From: Methylomicrobium sp051061015
Lineage (GTDB): Bacteria; Pseudomonadota; Gammaproteobacteria; Methylococcales; Methylomonadaceae
Reading direction: 5' to 3'
Assembly (NCBI GenBank): GCA_051061015.1
Contig: JBPFEG010000013.1
Location: 62,001-126,000 of the forward strand
DNA length: 64,000 bases
Made by a program: the position numbers and the translations under genes
Shown: piece by piece, positions 37,278 to 46,980 of the stretch
Position numbering within the stretch: position 1 is the stretch's first letter
How the letters are laid out: the number at the start of each line of letters is the position of its first letter
The notes under the pieces: model-generated
Told to the model about the DNA's origin: nothing
The model's input: the letters and a program-made list of their open reading frames with translations, nothing else
The model's database searches: none

Positions 37278-37691
37278 ATGATTGCCGAAGCCACTCCTGC
37301 CTCGCATCTGTTGCCGCTGATCGTTTATTTCAGCGCAATTTTGGGCATTACCGCCGTTATGTTGGGCGGCGCCTATTATTTGGGACAACGGCACCGCTCC
37401 CCAAAGGCCGATGAACCTTTCGAATCCGGCATCGTCCCGACTGGCGACGTGCATATCCGCTTTTCCGTACAGTTCTATCTGATTGCGATTTTTTTCGTGA
37501 TTTTCGATATGGAAACCGTGTTCCTGTTTGCCTGGGCGGTAGCCGTGAAGGAGACAGGCTGGGCAGGCTTTTTTGAAGCGCTACTCTTTATCGGGATTCT
37601 ACTCGCGACTCTGGTCTACCTCGGCGCGATCGGCGCGCTCGATTGGCGAACCCGTCGGCAGCGCATTGCTGCCGGCATCAGCAGATCCTAG
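37278..37691 (+). CDS. nuoA: NADH dehydrogenase I subunit A
   Basis: 137 residues, three membrane helices (about 14-37, 68-90 and 96-118). Conserved ESGIVPTGD lies in the loop after helix 1 and FDMETVFLFAWAV in helix 2. It is part of the membrane arm next to the quinone site. GGAGG eight bases before the ATG supports the start. First gene of the nuo operon; the promoter should lie in the 261-base gap upstream. Confidence 0.95.
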   Translation: MIAEATPASHLLPLIVYFSAILGITAVMLGGAYYLGQRHRSPKADEPFESGIVPTGDVHIRFSVQFYLIAIFFVIFDMETVFLFAWAVAVKETGWAGFFEALLFIGILLATLVYLGAIGALDWRTRRQRIAAGISRS

Positions 37692-37700
37692 GGGATATTC

Positions 37701-38342
37701 ATGCACTGGACTCTGACCCGCGCCGAGGATGATCCTTCCCCCCAACCTGGGGCTGATGCGAATGACGAAGTTTTGCGCCGCAGTTTTCTGCTCGCCAAGC
37801 TCGAGGATATGGTCGCCTGGGGACAATCCAATTCCGTCTGGCCTTTCAATTTTGGGCTTTCCTGCTGTTATGTGGAAATGGCGACCGCCTTCACCAGCCG
37901 GCATGACATGGCTCGTTTCGGCTCCGAAGTGATCAGGGCGTCGCCCCGCCAAGCGGATTTGATCGTGATTTCAGGTACCGTCTTCCGCAAAATGGCGCCC
38001 GTCATTAAAAGGTTATACGACCAGATGCTGGAACCGCGTTGGGTTATCTCGATGGGCTCCTGCGCGAACTCCGGCGGCATGTACGATATTTATAGCGTCG
38101 TACAGGGCGTGGACAAATTTTTGCCGGTTGATGTGTATGTGCCGGGCTGCCCGCCGAGGCCCGAAGCGCTACTACAGGGGCTGATGCTGCTGCAGCAGGC
38201 GATAGGACAGGAAAGGCGCCCTCTGAGCTGGACCATCGGTGATCAGTCTGTTTTAAAGCCAATGGAAAAACCGAGTTACCGCGACCTCCTCACCGATGCC
38301 AGGATGCGGACTCGGGAGTTAAGAAGCCCGGACGAACTCTAG
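37701..38342 (+). CDS. nuoB: NADH dehydrogenase I subunit B
   Basis: 213 residues; holds the terminal [4Fe-4S] cluster N2 that reduces quinone. All four ligands are visible: C55 and C56 in GLSCCYVEMA, C121 in GSCANSGG, and C150 in PGCPPRPEAL. It follows nuoA by nine bases. Slightly longer than minimal NuoB because of a charged N-terminal stretch. Confidence 0.96.
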   Translation: MHWTLTRAEDDPSPQPGADANDEVLRRSFLLAKLEDMVAWGQSNSVWPFNFGLSCCYVEMATAFTSRHDMARFGSEVIRASPRQADLIVISGTVFRKMAPVIKRLYDQMLEPRWVISMGSCANSGGMYDIYSVVQGVDKFLPVDVYVPGCPPRPEALLQGLMLLQQAIGQERRPLSWTIGDQSVLKPMEKPSYRDLLTDARMRTRELRSPDEL

Positions 38343-38381
38343 CTGACCTGGAATCAGGATGGAACAGGAGGATAACCATTG

Positions 38382-40160
38382 ATGAACGCGAATGCAGACC
38401 CGCTTTTTGCTCCTCCCGTCAAGCCCGAAATCGTGCAGGAACTGGCCGAGCGCCTCGCGATCCCCGACATAATCGCCCAGCCTACCGCCGACGGGATTGC
38501 GACCTTGTGGGTTCCCCGGCAGAAACTGCACGCCCTCCTCAACCATTTAAAGCATGATATGGCATCACCCTTTGTGATGCTGTTCGATCTGACCGCCGTT
38601 GACGAGCGCCAGCGAACTCACCGCCATGGCCTGCCAAAAAGCGATTTCACGGTCGTCTATCATTTGCTTTCGTTTGCCCGGAATGAGGATATCCGGATCA
38701 AAGTGGCCCTTTGCGAAGGTGATTTAACCCTGCCTACGGTTTGCGACCTCTGGCCTTCGGCGAACTGGTACGAGCGCGAGATCTGGGATATGTTCGGGAT
38801 CCGCTTCGAAGGCCATCCGCATCTTCGGCGCATCCTGATGCCCCCGACCTGGGAGGGCCATCCACTAAGGAAGGATCACTACGCGCGTGCGACCGAAAGG
38901 GAGCCTTTTACGCTGCCGGACGAACGCCAGGAGATCGAACAGAATGCCCTGCGTTTCGTGCCGGAGGACTGGGGCATGAGCCGGCACAACGGAGACAGCG
39001 ATTTCATGTTCCTGAACATGGGACCAAACCATCCGAGCGTCCACGGCGTCTTTCGGATCGCCTTGCAACTGGACGGCGAAGAAATCATTAACGCCCTGCC
39101 CGACATCGGCTATCACCACCGCGGTGCCGAAAAAATGGGCGAGCGCCAGTCCTGGCATACCTATATTCCCTACACGGACCGGGTCGATTATCTGGGCGGC
39201 TCGATGAACAATTTTCCGTATGTCCTGGCGGTCGAAAAACTGGCCGGGATCAAGGTGCCTGCGCGCGCCGAGGTGATTCGAGTGATGATCGCCGAATTCT
39301 ACCGAATCGCCAGCCATCTTTTGTTTTATGGCACTTTTGCCCAGGATATCGGCCAGCTGTCGCCGATTTTTTACATGTTCATCGACCGCGAGCAAGTCTT
39401 CGATATTCTCGAATCAATCAGCGGCGCGCGGATGCATTCCAGCTATTTCCGGATCGGCGGCGTCGCGATGGATCTGCCGAAAAGGTGGGACAAACGGATT
39501 CGAGAGTTTATTGACCGCTTTCCGGACCGGCTCGACGATTATGACAAATTGGTGATGCAAAACAGCACGATCAAGCGCCGGACGCAAGGTGTCGGCGCTT
39601 ATACCACCCATGAGGCGATCGATTGGAGCGCAACCGGGCCGGGGCTGCGCGCGACCGGCTTCGCCTGGGATTACCGGAAAGCGCGGCCGTATTCGGGCTA
39701 TCAAAACTATGAATTCGAGATACCGGTCGCGCAGCACGGCGACTGCTACGACCGCTGCGCGGTGCGAGTCGAAGAAATGCGCCAAAGCGTCCGGATTATC
39801 CGACAATGCCTGGAAAACATGCCCGAAGGTCCCGTTAAGGCCGAGCATCCGCTGACGACACCGCCACCGCGGACACGGACGCTGCACGATATCGAAACGC
39901 TGATCCAGCATTTCCTGAACGTCAGCTGGGGGCCCGTGATTCCGGCCGGCGAAGCCTCAGTGACAGTCGAAGCAACAAAAGGTTTGAACGCCTACTATCT
40001 GACCAGTGACGGCGGCGGCATGTCTTACCGTACCCGTATCCGCACCCCCTCTTTTCCGCATTTGCAAATGATTCCGATGATGTGCCGGGGCATGATGATT
40101 GCCGACCTGATCGCGATACTGGCCAGCATCGATTTTGTAATGGCCGACGTGGACCGCTGA
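38382..40160 (+). CDS. nuoCD: NADH dehydrogenase I fused subunit C/D
   Basis: 592 residues from the ATG at 38382 (a TTG at 38379 also lies in frame); CAGGAGG lies upstream. The C part (about 1-185) contains the NuoC signature YEREIWDMFGIRFEGHPHLRRI. The D part (from about 200) contains NMGPNHPSVHGVFRI, DIGYHHRGAEKM, and ends in IASIDFVMADVDR. It forms the quinone-binding cavity with NuoB. The C and D fusion is also known from Escherichia and Pseudomonas. Confidence 0.96.
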   Translation: MNANADPLFAPPVKPEIVQELAERLAIPDIIAQPTADGIATLWVPRQKLHALLNHLKHDMASPFVMLFDLTAVDERQRTHRHGLPKSDFTVVYHLLSFARNEDIRIKVALCEGDLTLPTVCDLWPSANWYEREIWDMFGIRFEGHPHLRRILMPPTWEGHPLRKDHYARATEREPFTLPDERQEIEQNALRFVPEDWGMSRHNGDSDFMFLNMGPNHPSVHGVFRIALQLDGEEIINALPDIGYHHRGAEKMGERQSWHTYIPYTDRVDYLGGSMNNFPYVLAVEKLAGIKVPARAEVIRVMIAEFYRIASHLLFYGTFAQDIGQLSPIFYMFIDREQVFDILESISGARMHSSYFRIGGVAMDLPKRWDKRIREFIDRFPDRLDDYDKLVMQNSTIKRRTQGVGAYTTHEAIDWSATGPGLRATGFAWDYRKARPYSGYQNYEFEIPVAQHGDCYDRCAVRVEEMRQSVRIIRQCLENMPEGPVKAEHPLTTPPPRTRTLHDIETLIQHFLNVSWGPVIPAGEASVTVEATKGLNAYYLTSDGGGMSYRTRIRTPSFPHLQMIPMMCRGMMIADLIAILASIDFVMADVDR

Positions 40161-40161
40161 T

Positions 40162-40650
40162 ATGCAGACAAAATCCGGTATCGTATCTAAAGAATTAAGC
40201 CCGGCCGAAATCAACGAGATCAACGCGGAAATGAGTCATTACGCAGACAAGTCGGCCGTTTCGATCGAAGCGCTGAAGATCGTCCAGAAACATCGCGGCT
40301 GGATTTCCGACGAAAGCCTGATCGCGATAGCCGAATTCCTGGGGACAGCGCCCGCGCAACTGGAAGGGGTCGCGACCTTCTACAATCTGATTTACCGCCG
40401 CCCGGTCGGCAAAACCGTGATTCACGTGTGCGACAGCGTCAGTTGCTGGATGCTCGGCAGCGAACGGTTGAGCGACAAGTTGTGCCGGCATTTGAACGTG
40501 AAGCCCGGCGAAATGTCACAAGATGGCGAATACACCGTTTTGCCGATCGTTTGTCTGGGCGCCTGCGATCACGCCCCGGTGGCGATGGTGAACGGCGAGC
40601 TCAGGCCGGACCTGACCGAAAATATCGTACAGGAACTCCTCGGAGAATAA
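40162..40650 (+). CDS. nuoE: NADH dehydrogenase I subunit E
   Basis: 162 residues with a thioredoxin-like fold and the [2Fe-2S] cluster N1a. Ligands are in VCDSVSCWMLG and CLGACDHAP. It partners with NuoF in the NADH-oxidising tip. It starts one base after the nuoCD stop, so translation is probably coupled. Confidence 0.96.
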   Translation: MQTKSGIVSKELSPAEINEINAEMSHYADKSAVSIEALKIVQKHRGWISDESLIAIAEFLGTAPAQLEGVATFYNLIYRRPVGKTVIHVCDSVSCWMLGSERLSDKLCRHLNVKPGEMSQDGEYTVLPIVCLGACDHAPVAMVNGELRPDLTENIVQELLGE

Positions 40651-40656
40651 TGCGAG

Positions 40657-41946
40657 ATGGCGACGATGGACAGACCGTTAACCCAAAACATCCGCGCGGA
40701 ACGCGCCTTCGCGGCCCTGGAGGATTACCGTAAAACCGGCGGTTATGAAGGGTTGAAGAAAGCGATCACCGATCTTAAGCCGAAGGAAGTCCAGCAATGG
40801 GTCAAGGACGCAGGACTCAGAGGCCGGGGCGGCGCGGGCTTCAGTACCGGGCTCAAATGGAGCCTGGTGCCGATCGACCAGGCACCGACCCAACTCCGCT
40901 ATCTGGTGATTAATGCGGACGAGATGGAGCCCGGCACCTTCAAAGACCGGCTGCTGCTCGAAAAGGACCCGCATCAATTGATCGAAGGGATTGTCATTGC
41001 CGCTTATGCGATCCAGGCGCAAACCGCTTACATCTTTCTGCGCGCCGAGTACCGCCTGGCCGCCGAACGCTTGACGCAGGCCCTGCAAGAAGCCCGCGCT
41101 GCGCATTATGTCGGCGCACATATCCTTGATTCGGATTTCTCTCTCGAGATTCATCTCCATACCAGCGCCGGCCGCTATATCTGCGGCGAAGAGTCGGCCT
41201 TATTGAATGCATTGGAAGGCAAAAGAGCCACTCCGCGCCCGAAGCCGCCTTTCGCGGTGGTCAGCGGCCTATGGGGCATGCCGACAGTCGTGAACAATGT
41301 CGAGACGCTATGCAACGTACCGCATATCCTGCATCACGGCGTGGATTGGTATAAAGGGCTCGGCCGCGGCGCGGATGCGGGCACGAAACTGTTCGGGGCC
41401 AGCGGGCGCGTCAAACGCCCCGGACTGTGGGAATTGGCGATGGGCACGCCGATTCGCGAAATCCTGGAAGATCATGCCGGGGGGATGAAGGACGGCTATC
41501 AATTACGCGGTTTCCTGCCCGGCGGCGCATCGACCGATTTTCTGCTGCCCGAGCACCTGGATGTGCCGATGGAGTTCGATGCGGTCGCGAAGGCCGGCAG
41601 CCGGATGGGCACCGGCACGATCATCGTGCTCGACGACAAGACCTGCCCGGTGCAGATGGTATTGAATCTGGAACGGTTTTTCGCCCAGGAATCGTGCGGC
41701 TGGTGCACACCCTGCAGGGACGGATTGCCCTGGACAGTCACACTACTGCAGGACATTGTCGAAGGCCGCGGACGCCCGGAAGACCTGGATACCTTGTCCC
41801 GTTTGACCCGCATGCTGGGACCCGGCAATACCTTTTGCGCCTTGGCCCCCGGAGCGATGGAACCGCTGCAGAGTGCGCTGAAACATTTCCGCGGGGACTT
41901 CGAGCACTACATTTTTCCTGAGCGCCGGATCGGGGAGGCGTGCTAA
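40657..41946 (+). CDS. nuoF: NADH dehydrogenase I subunit F
   Basis: 429 residues; binds NADH and FMN and carries cluster N3. GLRGRGGAGFSTGLKW and the GEESALLNALEG region form the FMN/NADH site; ESCGWCTPCRDG together with NTFCALAP supplies the four cluster cysteines. The stop TAA overlaps the nuoG start as TAATG. Confidence 0.97.
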   Translation: MATMDRPLTQNIRAERAFAALEDYRKTGGYEGLKKAITDLKPKEVQQWVKDAGLRGRGGAGFSTGLKWSLVPIDQAPTQLRYLVINADEMEPGTFKDRLLLEKDPHQLIEGIVIAAYAIQAQTAYIFLRAEYRLAAERLTQALQEARAAHYVGAHILDSDFSLEIHLHTSAGRYICGEESALLNALEGKRATPRPKPPFAVVSGLWGMPTVVNNVETLCNVPHILHHGVDWYKGLGRGADAGTKLFGASGRVKRPGLWELAMGTPIREILEDHAGGMKDGYQLRGFLPGGASTDFLLPEHLDVPMEFDAVAKAGSRMGTGTIIVLDDKTCPVQMVLNLERFFAQESCGWCTPCRDGLPWTVTLLQDIVEGRGRPEDLDTLSRLTRMLGPGNTFCALAPGAMEPLQSALKHFRGDFEHYIFPERRIGEAC

Positions 41947-44654
41947 TGGTTCGCATCACGATTGACGGCCATGCTTATGACGTTCAGGACGGCGACAACC
42001 TTCTTGCCGCCTGCCTGTCGTTGGGACTTGATCTGCCTTATTTTTGCTGGCATCCTGCGATGGGTTCGGCCGGTGCCTGCCGGCAGTGTGCGGTGATTCA
42101 GTACAAGGATACGGACGATACCCGGGGGCGTATAGTGATGGCCTGCATGACGCCGGTTGCCGAGAATCTGCGCTTTTCCTTAATCGACGAACAAGCCCGG
42201 CAATTCCGCAGCGACAACATTGAGCTGCTGATGATCAATCATCCTCATGACTGCCCGGTCTGCGAAGAAGGCGGCGAGTGCCATTTACAGGACATGACGG
42301 AGATGACCGGCCACACGGTGCGCCGTTACCGGGGCCTAAAACGGACACACCGAAACCAGGATCTCGGCCCGTTCATCAATCACGAAATGAACCGTTGCAT
42401 CGCCTGCTACCGCTGCGTCCGCTTTTATCAGGATTATGCCGGCGGTTATGACCTGCAGGTCTTGGGCATGCATAACAATGTTTACTTCGGCCGCTTCGCG
42501 GAGGGGGCGCTGGAAAGCGAATTCAGCGGCAATCTGGTCGAAGTCTGTCCTACCGGCGTCTTTACCGACAAGACTTTCAGCAACCACTATACCCGAAAGT
42601 GGGACCTGCAAACCGCACCTTCGGTCTGCGTGCATTGCAGTCTCGGCTGCAACACGACGCCGGGCGAGCGCTACGGCGAATTGCGGCGGATCGTCAACCG
42701 CTACAACGGCGAAGTGAACCGTTATTTTCTGTGCGACCGGGGGCGCTTCGGCTACGGCTTCGTGAACAGCGACCTCCGCATTCGTTTTCCGCGCATTGAC
42801 GAACTCACGATCAGCGAATCGGCAACCGCGGTGACACGTTTCCGAAGTATTGTGAAAGGAGCGAAGGGCATCCTCGGAATCGGTTCGCCACGCGCCTCGC
42901 TGGAAGCGAATTTCGCGCTACGTGCGGTGGTCGGCGAGGCCAACTTCTTTTCTGGGCTCGAAGATAACGAGCACACACTGCTGGAAACAGTCCTCCGCAT
43001 CCTAGTGAAAGGCGGCATCCATACCCCTTCCCTGCGCGAGGCCGAACAGGCCGACGCGGTATTGATCCTGGGCGAGGATGTGACGCATAGCGCGCCTCGT
43101 CTGGCGCTGTCATTGCGCCAGGCAGTACGCAACGCGACGTTCGACCTGGCGAGTGCTCTAAAAATACCGCACTGGCTGGACAGTTCGGTCCGCCAGTTGC
43201 AGGGTCTGGCGCAAAGTCCCTTCTTTGTCGCCTCGCTCCGCGCCACCCGCCTTGATGATATCGCAACCGGAACTTTTTACGGCAGCCCCGAAGCAATCGC
43301 CCGGCTCGGGGCCGCGATCGCTCACTGCCTGAACCGGGAAGCGCCTCAACCCGATGATCTGAATGATCAGGAACAGGCAGTGGCAGAGACGGTTGCCGCC
43401 CAATTGAAATTGGCGAAACGGCCGCTGATCGTCTCGGGTACGAGCTGTGCCAGCGCGGCGGTGATTCAAGCCGCTTACAATATCGCGAAAGCGCTGCCGG
43501 CTCAGAACAAGGGGCTGATTTTTACCCTGCCCGAAGCCAACAGTCTGGGATTGACGATGATGGGCGGCAAGCGGTTGGCTGAGGCTTTTGGCCGTCTACA
43601 AGATGGCTCTGCCGATACGGCGGTTATCCTCGAAAACGACCTCTACCGGCGCGCCCCTCTGCCGCAGGTTGAAGTTTTTTTGACTACGGCGGCCCATGTC
43701 GTAGCGATCGATCATCTGGAAAACCCCACCACAGCCAAAGCTGATTTGCTGCTGGCTGCCGCCGCCTTTGCCGAATCAGAAGGCACTTTGGTCAGCAATG
43801 AAGGAAGGGCCCAACGTTATTATCCGGTTTATCCGGTCGAGGAGCCGGTGCTTGCCGACTGGCAGTGGCTTATTCCGGCTATTAAAAACCGGCGCTGGTG
43901 CCATTTCAAGAATTTGACTTCGGCCTGCGCGAAAGTGAGTCCCCTTCTGGCCGGCCTCGAGAGCCTCACACAGGAAGGAAATATCCCCGACTTCCGCAGG
44001 AAAATCCCCCGGCAACCGCATCGTTACAGCGGCCGTACCGCGATGCATGCCGATATCTCGGTCCAAGAGCCCGCCCAGCCGCAAGACAATGAAACCGCGT
44101 TTGCTTTTTCGATGGAGGGCGATAGCGTGCATGCGCCTCCGGCCTTATTACCGTTTATGTGGGCCCCCGGCTGGAACTCGAATCAGGCAGTCCAAAAATT
44201 TCAGGACGAAGTTGGAGGGAAGTTGCGGGATGGTGACGCGGGCATACGTTTGATTACGGCAGCTGGAACCTTACCGTGGTTTGCTGAAATCCCGCCCGCT
44301 TTTCTGCCGGAACCGGGAGTCTGGCGGGTCATGCTGCTGCCCAATATTTTCACCAGCGAAGAATTAAGTTCGCACTCACCGCCCATCGTTGAACGGCAAC
44401 CGGAAAGATGTCTCTTCCTCAATCCGCAAGATGCCGAAACCCTGGCTGTCTCCGACGGCGATCGAGTCAATATCATCTGCGGACAAGAGCCGCCTTTGCA
44501 CCACGTTCCTGTTCGGATCGACTCATCCTTGCCGGCGGGATTGCTGGGTGTGACGGCAGGCCTGCCGCCATTTCAAAATTTACAGCACGGCGCTCTGGTC
44601 TCTCTGGAAAAAGCGGAGCCGGTGCCCTTGTCCGAGAAGGAGGACCGCGCATGA
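41946..44654 (+). CDS. nuoG: NADH dehydrogenase I subunit G
   Basis: 902 residues from the ATG overlapping the nuoF stop. Clusters readable from cysteine spacing: N1b (C34, C45, C48, C67), N5 (H101, C103, C106, C112), N4 (CIACYRC plus EVCPTG) and the off-path N7 (VCVHCSLGC plus the later FLCDRG), which many species lack. The long C-terminal part is a molybdopterin-oxidoreductase-like domain without visible cofactor cysteine. It is at the upper end of NuoG lengths. Its stop overlaps the nuoH start as ATGA. Confidence 0.96.
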   Translation: MVRITIDGHAYDVQDGDNLLAACLSLGLDLPYFCWHPAMGSAGACRQCAVIQYKDTDDTRGRIVMACMTPVAENLRFSLIDEQARQFRSDNIELLMINHPHDCPVCEEGGECHLQDMTEMTGHTVRRYRGLKRTHRNQDLGPFINHEMNRCIACYRCVRFYQDYAGGYDLQVLGMHNNVYFGRFAEGALESEFSGNLVEVCPTGVFTDKTFSNHYTRKWDLQTAPSVCVHCSLGCNTTPGERYGELRRIVNRYNGEVNRYFLCDRGRFGYGFVNSDLRIRFPRIDELTISESATAVTRFRSIVKGAKGILGIGSPRASLEANFALRAVVGEANFFSGLEDNEHTLLETVLRILVKGGIHTPSLREAEQADAVLILGEDVTHSAPRLALSLRQAVRNATFDLASALKIPHWLDSSVRQLQGLAQSPFFVASLRATRLDDIATGTFYGSPEAIARLGAAIAHCLNREAPQPDDLNDQEQAVAETVAAQLKLAKRPLIVSGTSCASAAVIQAAYNIAKALPAQNKGLIFTLPEANSLGLTMMGGKRLAEAFGRLQDGSADTAVILENDLYRRAPLPQVEVFLTTAAHVVAIDHLENPTTAKADLLLAAAAFAESEGTLVSNEGRAQRYYPVYPVEEPVLADWQWLIPAIKNRRWCHFKNLTSACAKVSPLLAGLESLTQEGNIPDFRRKIPRQPHRYSGRTAMHADISVQEPAQPQDNETAFAFSMEGDSVHAPPALLPFMWAPGWNSNQAVQKFQDEVGGKLRDGDAGIRLITAAGTLPWFAEIPPAFLPEPGVWRVMLLPNIFTSEELSSHSPPIVERQPERCLFLNPQDAETLAVSDGDRVNIICGQEPPLHHVPVRIDSSLPAGLLGVTAGLPPFQNLQHGALVSLEKAEPVPLSEKEDRA

Positions 44655-45604
44655 ACAATCAACTCGGGGAAGCGGCCGACATAATCGGCATCTTAGCGTC
44701 AGTGATCTTGATCGCGGCGATGCTGATCTGGGTCGAGCGTCGCCTTCTCGCGGTCTGGCAGGACCGGCTCGGACCCAACCGTGTCGGACCTTTGGGGCTG
44801 CTGCAGGTGGTCGCGGACATGATCAAGATGTTTTTCAAGGAAGACTGGATTCCCCCTTTCGCGGACAAGCTGGTGTTCGTGCTCGCGCCCACGATCGTGT
44901 TCATCACGATGCTGACCGGATTCGCGGTGATTCCTTTCGCGCCGGGTGTGGGCATTATCGACTTCAATTTCGGATTGCTCTATTTTCTGGCGCTGTCCTC
45001 GCTGTCCGTCTACAGCATCGTGCTGGCCGGCTACGCTTCCAATAATAAATACTCGCTGCTGGGCGGATTGCGCGCGGCCGCGCAAACGGTCAGCTATGAA
45101 GTGTTCATGGGCATTTCGATCATGGGCGTGGTGATGCTGGCCGGCACGTTCAATTTAAGAGAGATCGTCGAGGCCCAGCGCGGAGGCTGGTTCATCGTGC
45201 CGCAGTTTTTAGGCTTCCTCATTTTTCTGATTGCGATAGTCGCCGAGAGCCGCCGAGGGCCTCTCGATCTGCCCGAAGCGGAACAGGAACTGGTAGCCGG
45301 CTTCCATACCGAATATTCCGGAATGAAATTCGGGATGTTTTTTGTCGGCGAATATGTCGCGGTAATCCTAAGTTCGGCGATGATTGTCACGCTATTTTTC
45401 GGCGGCTGGCTGGGGCCGTGGCTGCCGCCCCTGGTCTGGTTTTGCCTGAAGACCGCCGTCGGGGTGATGTTTTTCATCCTGATCCGTGGCGCGTTGCCGC
45501 GTCCGCGCTACGATCAGCTGATGGCTTTCGGCTGGAAAATCCTGCTGCCGGCAGGCTTATTGAACCTGATCATTACCGGAGCGTTGGTTTTGCCGGCGCC
45601 GTAA
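44651..45604 (+). CDS. nuoH: NADH dehydrogenase I subunit H
   Basis: 317 residues, eight or more membrane helices. WVERRLLAVWQDRLGPNRVG is the family signature at the entrance of the quinone channel, and ESRRGPLDLPEAEQELVAGF holds the conserved acidic loop. The start ATG overlaps the nuoG stop; longer in-frame starts lie within nuoG and are not supported. Confidence 0.96.
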   Translation: MNNQLGEAADIIGILASVILIAAMLIWVERRLLAVWQDRLGPNRVGPLGLLQVVADMIKMFFKEDWIPPFADKLVFVLAPTIVFITMLTGFAVIPFAPGVGIIDFNFGLLYFLALSSLSVYSIVLAGYASNNKYSLLGGLRAAAQTVSYEVFMGISIMGVVMLAGTFNLREIVEAQRGGWFIVPQFLGFLIFLIAIVAESRRGPLDLPEAEQELVAGFHTEYSGMKFGMFFVGEYVAVILSSAMIVTLFFGGWLGPWLPPLVWFCLKTAVGVMFFILIRGALPRPRYDQLMAFGWKILLPAGLLNLIITGALVLPAP

Positions 45605-45620
45605 AAACAGGGAGGCTGCG

Positions 45621-46136
45621 ATGCTGAGTCAATTACGATCCTTATGGGAAGTGTTGAAACACACTTTCGTCGAGGCGGATACGGTCGAATACCCGGAACA
45701 GAAACCGGCGCTCTCCCCCCGCTATCGGGGACGTATCGTGCTGACGCGAGACCCGGACGGAGAGGAGCGCTGCGTAGCCTGTAACCTTTGCGCGGTCGTC
45801 TGTCCCGTCGATTGTATCGCTTTACAAAAAACCGAGGACGAAAACGGCCGCTGGTATCCCGAATTCTTCCGGATCAATTTTTCCCGCTGCATCATGTGCG
45901 GCTTTTGCGAGGAAGCCTGCCCGACCTGCGCGATTCAGCTCACGCCGGATTTCGAGATGTGCGAATACGACCGGCAGAACATGGTGTATGAAAAAGAGCA
46001 TCTGCTGATTGACGGCACCGGCAAATATCATGATTACAACTTTTACCGGGTCGCCGGCATGACGATCGGCGGAAAGGATAAGGGACAGGCCGAAAACGAA
46101 AACGCGCCTGTCGATGTAAGAACCCTGTTGCCGTAA
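45621..46136 (+). CDS. nuoI: NADH dehydrogenase I subunit I
   Basis: 171 residues; carries [4Fe-4S] clusters N6a and N6b. Both ferredoxin motifs are complete: CVACNLCAVVCPVDCI and CIMCGFCEEACPTCAI. It begins 17 bases after nuoH with GGGAGG upstream. Confidence 0.97.
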   Translation: MLSQLRSLWEVLKHTFVEADTVEYPEQKPALSPRYRGRIVLTRDPDGEERCVACNLCAVVCPVDCIALQKTEDENGRWYPEFFRINFSRCIMCGFCEEACPTCAIQLTPDFEMCEYDRQNMVYEKEHLLIDGTGKYHDYNFYRVAGMTIGGKDKGQAENENAPVDVRTLLP

Positions 46137-46147
46137 AGGAGATTAGG

Positions 46148-46666
46148 ATGACGCTGATCCTGTTTTATCTCACCTCTGCGGTCGCGGTTTTCGCGACTGT
46201 CATGATGCTGACCCGGCTTAATGCGGTGCATGGATTGCTGTATCTGATTCTGTCACTGCTGGCGGTAGGCATCATATTCTTCCTGCTGGGCGCCTATTTT
46301 GCGGCCGTTCTGGAAGTGATCATCTACGCCGGGGCGATCATGGTGCTGTTCGTGTTCGTGATCATGATGCTCAATCAAGGGCACAAAACGATTAGATTGG
46401 AACGCGTCTGGCTACGGCCCGGCATCTGGATCGGGCCTTCGCTGCTGGCTTTCATTCTGCTCGTCGAAATGATCGTGGTTATTGCTTATGGAGGCAACGC
46501 CGATGCCGGTCGTGTGGTCACGTCTAAAGAAGTCGGGATCGCCCTGTTCGGCCCTTATCTGCTCGCGGTGGAGCTGGCTTCCATTTTACTGCTTGCCGGT
46601 TTGGTCGGTGCCTATCATCTCGGCAAACCCGCACAAAAAACCGAAAGTACGGAGAGCCAGAGATGA
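46148..46666 (+). CDS. nuoJ: NADH dehydrogenase I subunit J
   Basis: 172 residues with five membrane helices. The third helix contains the conserved VIIYAGAIMVLFVFVIMML stretch (pi-bulge region). Its stop overlaps the nuoK start by four bases. Confidence 0.95.
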   Translation: MTLILFYLTSAVAVFATVMMLTRLNAVHGLLYLILSLLAVGIIFFLLGAYFAAVLEVIIYAGAIMVLFVFVIMMLNQGHKTIRLERVWLRPGIWIGPSLLAFILLVEMIVVIAYGGNADAGRVVTSKEVGIALFGPYLLAVELASILLLAGLVGAYHLGKPAQKTESTESQR

Positions 46667-46971
46667 ACGTAATTCCGGAAGATCTGGGGCTGATGCTGTC
46701 CGCCCTATTGTTTGTGCTCGGGCTGATCGGCGTCTTGGCTCGCCGCAATCTGATCATGATCCTGATGTCCCTCGAAGTGATGCTGAATGCTGCAGGATTG
46801 GCGTTCATTGTCGCGGGTTCGCGCTGGGGACAGGCCGATGGACAAATCATGTTCCTGCTGGTGTTGACGCTGGCAGCGGCGGAAGTCGGCATAGGCCTGG
46901 GGTTGGCGTTGCAGATATACCGCCGCTTTAACACCTTGGACGCGGATGCGCTTAACGAAATGCAGGGCTAG
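46663..46971 (+). CDS. nuoK: NADH dehydrogenase I subunit K
   Basis: 102 residues, three membrane helices. Key glutamates are in SLEVMLNAAGL (helix 2) and LAAAEVGIGLGLAL (helix 3), both part of the proton path. ATGA overlap with nuoJ. Confidence 0.96.
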   Translation: MNVIPEDLGLMLSALLFVLGLIGVLARRNLIMILMSLEVMLNAAGLAFIVAGSRWGQADGQIMFLLVLTLAAAEVGIGLGLALQIYRRFNTLDADALNEMQG

Positions 46972-46980
46972 GAGTCGATC

